Positions 6,294-13,774 of a stretch of 16,723 nt of DNA are shown in pieces (position 1 is the first letter of the stretch; each line of letters starts with the position of its first letter). The DNA lies in contig CALGOO010000273.1 in assembly GCA_937960715.1 (NCBI GenBank), positions 1-16,723 on the forward strand. The letters are read 5' to 3'. A program made the translations under genes and the position numbers. The notes beneath the pieces were generated by a model that did not search any database, was not told the origin of the DNA, and saw only the letters and a list, made by a program, of their open reading frames with translations. Source of the DNA: an uncultured Candidatus Competibacteraceae bacterium (lineage in GTDB: Bacteria > Pseudomonadota > Gammaproteobacteria > Competibacterales > Competibacteraceae).

Positions 6294-6333
6294 ATCCACC
6301 CAAGGGAATTGGATTGAAACCAAACCTGCCGAC

Positions 6334-6374
6334 TGTAAAATCAAAAAACCTGAATGTAAAATTAAAAAACTTGA
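6334..6374. repeat. Two-copy 21-bp tandem repeat with phased A-tracts
   Basis: TGTAAAATCAAAAAACCTGA (6334-6353) is repeated as TGTAAAATTAAAAAACTTGA (6355-6374), with 18 of 20 bases identical. The AAAAAA tracts start at 6343 and 6364, exactly 21 bases or two helical turns apart, which predicts intrinsic DNA bending. It sits in an AT-rich island (about 6325-6435) inside otherwise GC-rich sequence, after the transporter stop and upstream of the cyclic-di-GMP gene. It may be an UP-like or nucleoid-protein site, possibly serving a weak TTGATG (6371) / CATAAC (6395) promoter with an 18-base spacer. Function is not shown. Confidence 0.5.
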
Positions 6375-6435
6375 TGAAAAAGCGGTATAAAATCCATAAC
6401 AAGTTTATTTTAAATGAAATTAATCCAAAAAATCG

Positions 6436-6766
6436 GTAGCGGATCGCCCGCCAGAAAGGTGCCGAAACGCGGCTGGAAATTCAATCCATGGCGAATCGGA
6501 ATTGTGCGACCGGCTCACTCCGGCAACTGGGCGACCAGGCGCAAGATCGCGACCGGCGATCCAGGGGCGCTGGCCGAGGCGCCCGGACGCCCGTACTGGA
6601 TTCCAACGCCGCGACATGCCGACGCCACGAATTCGCTCGCCGCCGGCGTGGAGTGGGCCGACCATCCAGGCGCCGGGTCGGCGCCCCCACCCGGCGCCGC
6701 TCCTGATTTACCCCCGCGTGGATCGGAACCGACCGGCGGCGATGACCGGACCCCAGGGATTTCGCC
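6436..6766 (+). other. GC-rich leader of the 1620-aa gene, no confident gene
   Basis: The 331 bases before the large signalling gene contain no recognisable protein. A plus-strand frame (6414-6770, 118 codons) is open and ends in an ATGA overlap with the next start, but it lacks a ribosome site, domain or convincing composition. A strong hairpin is present: GGCGCCGGGT (6669-6678) pairs perfectly with ACCCGGCGCC (6689-6698) around a 10-base loop, with no T-run after it. A moderate ribosome site AGGGA (6755-6759) serves the ATG at 6767. If the promoter lies in the AT-rich island, the message has a leader of more than 300 bases that could be regulatory. Confidence 0.45.
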
Positions 6767-9700
6767 ATGAGCGCCAACCTCCGCGCCGTCCTGGCCGCCA
6801 TCGCCGGTTTCGCCGCCGTGCTGCTAGCGATTTGGGGCGTGAACCAGGGCATTGTCCAACCGGCCTTCGTGAAACTGGAGCAGGCCCAAGCCTTGGAGGA
6901 TGGCGCGCGCGCGCGAGCGGCGATCGAGGGCGAGCTGCGGCAACTGGACCGAAAATTGAGCGACTGGGCCGAATGGGACGACGCCTACGCCTTCGTCGAC
7001 AGCCGGAACCCGGCCTTCATCCAGTCCAATCTCGGCAACTGGCGCGTGCTGGAAAAAGGCACTCATCTGAACCTGTGCGTCTTCCTCGACCGTCAGGGGC
7101 GACGGCTGTACGGCGGCGGCTACGATTCCGACCTGGGCGGCGCCGTACTCCCAGCCGCGTTCGCCGGCGACCCACCGGCCGTCTGGCCCACGCTGCGACC
7201 CGCGTTGGAACGGGAACAGGCGCGCGCCGGCCTGTTGTCGACCGAGCACGGTTTGCTGTTGGCGGCGGCCCGCCCCATCCTGACCACCCAGGGCGAGGGG
7301 CCGGCGCGCGGCCTGCTCGTGTTCGGCCGGTTTCTCGACCCCTCGTTGCAGCGGGCGCTGGCCGAACAAACCCAGGTGGCGTTCGAGTTACTGCCGGCGG
7401 GCGATCCGCGCCTGACGCCGGCGGAACGCGCCTACCTGGCGACCTCGCGCGCCAGCGCGCCCGAACTGCGACCGGGTCCGGCCGGGACCGGATTCGTGTA
7501 CGAGATTCTCCCGGACCTGACCGGCCAACCGGCAGCCTTGCTGCGCACCCCCATCCGACAGGCGATCTCGGCGACGGCGCGGCAGACCAGCCGCGCCCTG
7601 GTGGGCGTCCTGGGGCTGGCCGCCCTGGCGTTGCTGCTGGGTCAATCCGTGTGGTCGAATCGACTCCGGCGCGACGGCCCGAGGAGCGCGACGGCCTGGA
7701 GCGTCGCTACCCTGGCGGCCCTGATCGGCCTGACCCTGAGCGCCGGCCTGGCTTGGGAGTTTCACCGGCAGGGTTTGCTCGCCCCGCGTGACTTCCAGGT
7801 TCTGCTGGCGGGTGGTGTGATCACGCTGCTGCTGGCGTGGTACCTGTTCGCGCTCATTGCTCAGCGGCAGCGGGCGGAGCGGCTGGCGGCGGCGCGCACC
7901 GCCGAACTGCAAGCCAGCGAGGAACGATACCGGGTCGCCGCCCTGATGACCGGTCAGATGATCTACGACTACGACTGCGCGAGTGGTCAAATTCAATGGG
8001 CTGGCGCTATCTCCACCATCACGGGTTATCCGACCGAGAAGTTCGCCGCCGTTGACATTGATGCTTGGGCGGCGTTGATCCATCCCGATGATCGGCCGGA
8101 TGCGCTCGACCGGCTGAACCAGGCCATGGCCAGTGGAGCCACCTACAATGTCGAATATCGGCTACAACGGAAAGAAGGATCGTACCGCTGGATCGAAGAC
8201 TATGGCGCCTTTCTGCTGAACTCCAAGGGAGAGGTTTACCGCATGCTGGGCGCCATGAAGGATGTCACCGAGCGCAAGCAGGTGGCGGAGGCGCTCGAGG
8301 CACGCGAAGCGCAACTGCGCACCTTGATCGACGCCATGCCCGACGTCGTGTGCTTCAAGGACGGCGCCGGACGCTGGCTGGAAGCCAATACATTCGCCGT
8401 CCGGCTGTTCGGCCTGGGGGGCGCGGCCTATCGAGGCAAGACCGATACGGAACTGGCCGAGTACAACCCACCATGCCGCGAGGCGCTCCAGCGGTGCGAG
8501 GAAACGGACGCCATCGCCTGGCAACGAGGCGAACCCACGCGGAGCGATGAGCGCATCTCTCGGCCGGACGGGACCGAACTCACGTTTGACGTGATCAAGA
8601 TTCCCCGATTCGACCACCAGGGCCGCCGCCACAGTCTGGTGGTCGTGGGCCGCGACGTGACCGACCGTCACCGGGCCGAACAGCAGTTGCGCCAATCCGA
8701 GGAGAAATTCGCCAAGATTTTCCTCACCACCCCGAATGTGGTGATCATCTCCCGCCTGCGCGACGGATTGCTGCTGGACGTCAACCCCGGTTTCGAAGCC
8801 GTCACCGGTTATTCCCGAACCGAGGCGGTCGGCCGTTCCTCCCTGGACCTGGAATTGTGGGCCGATCCGGCGGATCGGGAGCGGATGGTGAGCGACTTGC
8901 GCCTTTATGGTCAGGTTTTGTACCGCGATTTCAGTTTCCGGCGCAAGGGTGGCGCCGTGCGCGCCGGCCATTATTCCGCCCGCCCCCTCGCCATCGACCA
9001 CGAATCGTGTCTGCTGTTCGTCATGCAGGACGTCACCGAACGCCGACGGGCCGAAACGGAACTGCGCCAGCACGACCGGGTGCTGTGGGCCATGGCCGAC
9101 ACCCTGGCCCTGCTGTTGTCCGGGCGCGACTTGGACGAAACCATCGGCGCGGCGCTGGCGACGCTGGGCCGGGCGGTGGGGGTCGACCGGGCGTACATCT
9201 TCGAAAACCATGCTGACCCGGCCACCGGCGTGCTACTCGCGAGCCAGCGGTACGAATGGTGCGCCGAGGGCGCGACTCCGCAGATCGACAATCCTGAATT
9301 GCAAAACATGCCCTACGACGTTTTTCCCGGCTGGGACGCCACCTTGACCAACGGCGTGGCCATCAAGAGCCTGGTGCGGGAGTTGCCCGAAGCCGTGCGC
9401 GCGATGATGGAGCCGCAGGCCATCCGTTCGCTCCTGCTGCTGCCGATCCAGATCGACGACCGCTTCTGGGGATTCATCGGCTTCGACGACTGCCATGCCG
9501 ATCGAATCTGGTCCCCCGTCGAGGAAAACATGCTGCGCACCGCTGCGGTCGCGCTCGGCCACACGCATGTGCGGCTGCGGGCGGAAGCAGCCCTGCGCGC
9601 CAACGAACGACGCTTTCGGGCGATGATCGAACATGCTCCGGACGGTATCGTGCTGTTCAACGAAACCATCCGCTACGCCAGCCCCGCCGTTAAGCGCCTC

Positions 9701-11629
9701 CTGGGCTACACCCCCGAGGAAGCCCTGGCCCTCGATCCCGACCGGTTGACGCATCCCGAAGATTTACCGCCCCTGCTGTCCCTGTTGAACGACCTCCTGG
9801 GTCAGCCGGGGCATGTGGTGACAACCCAGTATCGCTTTCGCCATAAGGATGGTTCCTGGCGCTGGCTGGAAAGCACCATCAGCAACCTGCTCGCCGAGCC
9901 GAGCATGGGCGCGCTGGTCTTCAATTTTCGCGATATCACCGAGCGTTGGCAGGCGGAAGGGCGCCAGCGACTGGCGGCGGTGGTCTTCGAGGCGGCGCGG
10001 GAGGCCATTCTCGTGGCCGACGCCGAGACTCGAATCCTGGCCGTCAACCCGGCCTTCACCGCCCTCACCGGCTATGCCGAAGCTACGGTGCGGGGACGAA
10101 GTCCGCGCCTGCTCTGGGCCGATCGCCAGCCGGAGGCCTATTTCGAAGCCATGGAGCGAACCGCCGCGCGCGAAGGCGTGTGGCAGGGCGAGTTTTGGGC
10201 CCGGCGCAAGGACGGCGACCGCCGCGCCGCGTTGGCCAGCCTGTGCGCGGTGCGGGACGCGAGCGGTCGAATCCTCCACTACGTGGGTATCGCCACCGAC
10301 ATCACGGATCAGAAAGCCGCCGAGCGACGCATCGAGCGCCTGGCCTACTACGACTCCCTGACCGATCTGCCCAATCGGGCGTTGCTGGCCCAGCGGGCCG
10401 CTATGGCCCTGGCCCTGGCGGCGCGGCATCGCAACAGTCTGGCGGTGTTGTTCTTCGACCTGGACCGGTTCAAGGAAGTCAATGACGCGCTCGGTCACAC
10501 CGCCGGCGACGCCCTGCTGGCGCAGGTGGCGGCCCGGCTTCAGGCGCTGGTCCGGGTCGAGGACACGGTGTGCCGGCTGGGCGGCGACGAGTTCGTGCTG
10601 CTATTGCCGGAAGCCGACCAGGAAGGAGCGCTGCGGGTGGCTGACAAGGCGCTGGCGGCGTTTCGTCAGCCGTTCGCCGTGGCCGGCCACGACCTGAGCG
10701 CGACCGCCTCGGTCGGCATCGCCCTATACCCGCATGACGGCGCCGACTTCGCCGAGCTGCTCAAGAACGCCGACGCCGCCATGTACCGGGCCAAGCACAC
10801 GGGGCGCAACACCCGGGTGTTCTACGACCGGGCGATGAACGCGGCCACCCTGGCGCGGATGGTGCTGGAGGCGGAGTTGCGTCAGGCTCTCGTCGCCGGG
10901 CAATTGCGTGCCTATTACCAACCCAAGGTGCGCTTGAGCGACGGAACCCTGGTCGGCGCCGAGGCGCTGGTGCGCTGGCAGCATCCCGAGCGGGGTCTGA
11001 TCCCGCCAGGGCAATTCGTACCGGTGGCGGAAGCCAGCGATTTGATCGTGGCCCTGGGCGACTGGATGCTGGTCGAGGTTTGCCGGCAACTGGCCGCCTG
11101 GCGGCGCCAGGACGGGCCGCCGCTGACCGTGGCGGTCAACCTGGCCGCCCGTCATTTCCGCCAGCCGGGGCTGGCCGACCGCATTCGCGGTCTGCTGGAT
11201 GCCCACGACCTGCCGGCCCAGGCGCTGGAGCTGGAATTGACCGAGTCCACCCTGCTCGACGCCAACGCGGACACGATCGAAACCCTGCGGCAACTGGAAC
11301 GACTCGGTCTGGGCCTGGCGCTGGACGATTTCGGCACGGGTTATTCCAGCCTGAGCTATCTCAAGCGCCTGCCGCTGACCGCGTTGAAGATCGACCAGGG
11401 GTTCGTGCGCGATCTGGTAGCCAATCCCGACGACCGCGCCATCGCCGCTACCATCGTTGCGCTGGGCCATCACCTGGAACTGGCGGTGGTCGCCGAGGGG
11501 GTGGAAACCGAGGATCAGCGCCGCTTGCTGCTGGAGCAGGGTTGCGATTTGGCCCAGGGTTATTTGTTCAGCCGCCCGCTGCCGGCCGAGGCTTTCGCCA
11601 CCGCCTGGCTGACGCCGGCCCGCGCTTAG
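6767..11629 (+). CDS. CHASE4-PAS-GAF-GGDEF-EAL membrane cyclic-di-GMP enzyme
   Basis: A 1620-aa protein predicted to make and/or degrade cyclic di-GMP. Layout: membrane helix 1 (7-24); periplasmic CHASE4-like sensor (27-275, WDDAYAF at 70-76); helices at about 276-296, 307-330 and 344-366; PAS units at about 383-505, 518-643 and 644-770; GAF (771-937); two more PAS (946-1067, 1070-1185); GGDEF (1190-1355); EAL (1365-1620). The diguanylate cyclase motif GGDEF is intact (1272-1276), preceded by an inhibitory I-site RVED (1263-1266). The EAL domain keeps EALVR (1399), ELTES, DDFGTGYSS (1520-1528), KIDQ and AEGVE, so phosphodiesterase activity is also expected. Net direction probably depends on signals at the PAS/GAF domains. 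The start is set by AGGGA (6755-6759). A Tat oxidoreductase gene follows after 60 bases. Confidence 0.94.
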   Translation: MSANLRAVLAAIAGFAAVLLAIWGVNQGIVQPAFVKLEQAQALEDGARARAAIEGELRQLDRKLSDWAEWDDAYAFVDSRNPAFIQSNLGNWRVLEKGTHLNLCVFLDRQGRRLYGGGYDSDLGGAVLPAAFAGDPPAVWPTLRPALEREQARAGLLSTEHGLLLAAARPILTTQGEGPARGLLVFGRFLDPSLQRALAEQTQVAFELLPAGDPRLTPAERAYLATSRASAPELRPGPAGTGFVYEILPDLTGQPAALLRTPIRQAISATARQTSRALVGVLGLAALALLLGQSVWSNRLRRDGPRSATAWSVATLAALIGLTLSAGLAWEFHRQGLLAPRDFQVLLAGGVITLLLAWYLFALIAQRQRAERLAAARTAELQASEERYRVAALMTGQMIYDYDCASGQIQWAGAISTITGYPTEKFAAVDIDAWAALIHPDDRPDALDRLNQAMASGATYNVEYRLQRKEGSYRWIEDYGAFLLNSKGEVYRMLGAMKDVTERKQVAEALEAREAQLRTLIDAMPDVVCFKDGAGRWLEANTFAVRLFGLGGAAYRGKTDTELAEYNPPCREALQRCEETDAIAWQRGEPTRSDERISRPDGTELTFDVIKIPRFDHQGRRHSLVVVGRDVTDRHRAEQQLRQSEEKFAKIFLTTPNVVIISRLRDGLLLDVNPGFEAVTGYSRTEAVGRSSLDLELWADPADRERMVSDLRLYGQVLYRDFSFRRKGGAVRAGHYSARPLAIDHESCLLFVMQDVTERRRAETELRQHDRVLWAMADTLALLLSGRDLDETIGAALATLGRAVGVDRAYIFENHADPATGVLLASQRYEWCAEGATPQIDNPELQNMPYDVFPGWDATLTNGVAIKSLVRELPEAVRAMMEPQAIRSLLLLPIQIDDRFWGFIGFDDCHADRIWSPVEENMLRTAAVALGHTHVRLRAEAALRANERRFRAMIEHAPDGIVLFNETIRYASPAVKRLLGYTPEEALALDPDRLTHPEDLPPLLSLLNDLLGQPGHVVTTQYRFRHKDGSWRWLESTISNLLAEPSMGALVFNFRDITERWQAEGRQRLAAVVFEAAREAILVADAETRILAVNPAFTALTGYAEATVRGRSPRLLWADRQPEAYFEAMERTAAREGVWQGEFWARRKDGDRRAALASLCAVRDASGRILHYVGIATDITDQKAAERRIERLAYYDSLTDLPNRALLAQRAAMALALAARHRNSLAVLFFDLDRFKEVNDALGHTAGDALLAQVAARLQALVRVEDTVCRLGGDEFVLLLPEADQEGALRVADKALAAFRQPFAVAGHDLSATASVGIALYPHDGADFAELLKNADAAMYRAKHTGRNTRVFYDRAMNAATLARMVLEAELRQALVAGQLRAYYQPKVRLSDGTLVGAEALVRWQHPERGLIPPGQFVPVAEASDLIVALGDWMLVEVCRQLAAWRRQDGPPLTVAVNLAARHFRQPGLADRIRGLLDAHDLPAQALELELTESTLLDANADTIETLRQLERLGLGLALDDFGTGYSSLSYLKRLPLTALKIDQGFVRDLVANPDDRAIAATIVALGHHLELAVVAEGVETEDQRRLLLEQGCDLAQGYLFSRPLPAEAFATAWLTPARA

Positions 11630-11689
11630 GGCTTACCGCCCAACTTCTCGCGGGATGACCTCGATCATGCCGGACGCTCCGACGTCTTC

Positions 11690-13342
11690 ATGAACCGTCG
11701 CCGATTCCTGCTCTCGCTGGGAACCGCCGCCACCGCGACCGTCGGCGGGATCTACGCTTGGCGGCGAACCCATTCCGCCGACACACCATCCCTGCCGGAA
11801 GGCGAAATCATCGGTGCATCCGACACTCTCGGTCACCGACTATGGACTCTGGATTTTCCGGAACCGACCGAGACGCTGAAAACTCCGGTGATCATCGTCG
11901 GCGGCGGCATCGCCGGCCTGTCCGCCGGCTGGAAGTTGCAGCGGGCCGGGTTCACCGATTTCGTGATCCTGGAACTGGAATCGGAGGTCGGCGGCAATGC
12001 GCGGAGCGGCCAGAACGCCATCACCGCCTACCCGTGGGGCGCGCACTATCTGCCGTTCCCGACCCAGGAATCCCGCGCGGTGCGGGAATTGCTGGCGGAT
12101 TTCGGCGTATTGCGCGGCGATCCTTACGCCACCGAACCGGTTTACGACGAGCGCTACATCAACTTCGCACCCCAGGAACGGCTGTACGCCCACGGCGCCT
12201 GGCACGATGGACTATGGCCGCAGGTCGGCGTCTGCCAGCGGGACCTTGACCAATACCGCCGCTTTCACGACCTGATGGACGATTTTCAACGGCGACGCGG
12301 GACGGACGGGCGCAAGGCGTTCGCGATTCCCGGCGACCTCAGCGCCCGCGACCCCGACCTGTTGGCGCTGGACCGGCTGTCGATGCGCGACTTTCTCTTG
12401 CAACACGGGCTGGATTCCGAACCGTTGCACTGGTACGTCAACTACGCCTGCCGCGACGACTACGGCTGCCGGCACGACGAAACTTCGGCCTGGATGGGGA
12501 TTCACTACTTCGCCAGCCGCGACGCCCTGGCCCGCGACGCCGACAACGACGATGTGCTGACCTGGCCAGAGGGCAACGGCTGGCTGGTGAAAAAGTTGCG
12601 GGAACGGCTGGCGGCGCATCTGAACACTAACGCCGTCGTCTGGCGGCTGTCGGAACTGGACCGGGCGGTCCTGGTGGACGCTTACCATCCTGGGGAAAAC
12701 CGCTCGACGCGGCGACTGGCGCGGATCGTGATCTGGGCCGCGCCGGTGTTTCAGGCGCCTCGGGTATTTCGGGAAGGGTCGCCCGAACGAGCGGCGGCCA
12801 TCGGGGAATTTGAGTACGCGCCCTGGCTGGTGGCCAATCTCAGCCTGCGCGGCTTCCCGGCCGAGCGTCGGGGAGCGCCGTTGAGTTGGGACAACGTGCT
12901 GTACGACAGCGAGGCGCTGGGCTACGTGGTCGCCACCCACCAGCACCTGGCGGCCCACCAGGAGCAAACCGTGTTCACCTGGTATCACGCCCTCAGCGAT
13001 GGCCCGCCAGCGGGGGAACGGCAACGCCTGTTGACGACACCGTGGGCGGTGTGGGCGGAGAAGATTTTGCGCGATCTCTCCAAACCGCATCCCGACATTC
13101 GGCGACTGGTTGGCCGGCTGGATTTGATGCGCTGGGGACACGCCATGGTCCGGCCCCGCCCCGGCTTCGTCTGGGGCGAAGCCCGCCAACGGTTGCTGAA
13201 TAGCCAGGACCGGGTATTGTTCGCCCATTCCGACCTGAGCGGCTATTCCATCTTCGAGGAAGCCAATTATCGCGGCGTGCTGGCGGCGGAACGGACGCTG
13301 GCGGCGCTGGGCATCGGCTTCTCGTCCTCCGTCCAGCCCTGA
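11690..13342 (+). CDS. Tat-exported FAD-dependent oxidoreductase (amine-oxidase-like)
   Basis: A 550-aa flavoprotein. The N-terminus MNRRRFLLSLGTAATATVGG is a twin-arginine signal (RRR at 3-5, hydrophobic h-region 7-22), so it is predicted to be exported folded; there is no lipobox cysteine. A Rossmann dinucleotide-binding motif, VIIVGGGIAGLSAGW, lies at about 67-81. An acidic ribose-binding stretch, LELESEVGGNAR, is near 94-105. The C-terminal FAD-contacting segment, near SGYSIFEEANYRGVLAAERTL, completes the amine-oxidase/protoporphyrinogen-oxidase-like fold. The substrate is unknown; residues YACRDDYGCRHDE around 258-270 are unusually acidic/cysteine-containing. No good ribosome site precedes the ATG at 11690, so coupling to the upstream cyclic-di-GMP gene is possible. 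It converges on the MerR gene, with only 27 bases between stops and no visible terminator. Confidence 0.85.
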   Translation: MNRRRFLLSLGTAATATVGGIYAWRRTHSADTPSLPEGEIIGASDTLGHRLWTLDFPEPTETLKTPVIIVGGGIAGLSAGWKLQRAGFTDFVILELESEVGGNARSGQNAITAYPWGAHYLPFPTQESRAVRELLADFGVLRGDPYATEPVYDERYINFAPQERLYAHGAWHDGLWPQVGVCQRDLDQYRRFHDLMDDFQRRRGTDGRKAFAIPGDLSARDPDLLALDRLSMRDFLLQHGLDSEPLHWYVNYACRDDYGCRHDETSAWMGIHYFASRDALARDADNDDVLTWPEGNGWLVKKLRERLAAHLNTNAVVWRLSELDRAVLVDAYHPGENRSTRRLARIVIWAAPVFQAPRVFREGSPERAAAIGEFEYAPWLVANLSLRGFPAERRGAPLSWDNVLYDSEALGYVVATHQHLAAHQEQTVFTWYHALSDGPPAGERQRLLTTPWAVWAEKILRDLSKPHPDIRRLVGRLDLMRWGHAMVRPRPGFVWGEARQRLLNSQDRVLFAHSDLSGYSIFEEANYRGVLAAERTLAALGIGFSSSVQP

Positions 13343-13369
13343 CCACCTCCGGCGCGGCGGTTCGCGCGC

Positions 13370-13768
13370 TCACCCCTGGCTCGTCACCGCCACCAGGCGC
13401 TGAATCAACTCCTGCGTTTCTTCCGGCGTCAAGCCCAGCCGACCCGGCTCCAGATGCACTTCCAGCCCCGGCCGCAGCGTCACCCGGCTCCAAACCTCGA
13501 CGGTTCCCGGCTCCGGTGCGGGCGGCAGCTCGACCCATTCGCCCCGCAGCAGTTGGCCGATGCGCTCCAGGGACACGCCGGCTGCCTGCCATTTGCGGAT
13601 CAGCAGCAGTTGTTCCAGATGGCGGCGGGTATAGTACGCGCCGCGCCGCTCGCCCTCCGGCGGGTCCAACAATCCTTTCTGGGTGTAGAACCGCACGGTG
13701 CGTCGGGTGACGCCGGTCAGACCGCACAGTTCCTCGATCCCGAAGGTGGGTTCTGCCGTTTCGTCCAT
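13370..13768 (-). CDS. Short MerR-family transcriptional regulator
   Basis: This 132-aa regulator has an N-terminal MerR winged helix. The recognition region is GIEELCGLTGVTRRTVRFYTQKGLL (about 10-34, in two helices), and the wing is GERRGAYYTRRHLEQL (39-54). A helical segment (57-76) follows. The C-terminal 55 residues (WSRVTLRPGLEVHLEPGRLG, then an amphipathic helix TPEETQELIQRLVAV) replace the usual long coiled coil and effector domain, and carry no metal-binding cysteine pattern; the single Cys is C15. GAGGGG overlapping the stop of the upstream VIT/VWA gene (stop 13775-13777, start 13768) implies translational coupling. It likely controls its own operon or modulates its VWA partner; targets are unknown. 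Confidence 0.85.
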   Translation of the reverse strand: MDETAEPTFGIEELCGLTGVTRRTVRFYTQKGLLDPPEGERRGAYYTRRHLEQLLLIRKWQAAGVSLERIGQLLRGEWVELPPAPEPGTVEVWSRVTLRPGLEVHLEPGRLGLTPEETQELIQRLVAVTSQG

Positions 13769-13774
13769 CGCCCC

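Noticed and set aside
6286..6297. GGATCTAGATCC palindrome at the transporter stop codon
   Set aside because: It is a perfect 12-bp palindrome but has no loop or T-run, so it is not a terminator and is likely chance.
6502..7791. 429-codon plus-strand open frame
   Set aside because: It overlaps the CHASE4 region in another frame and is extremely Arg/Pro/Gly-rich with no domain.
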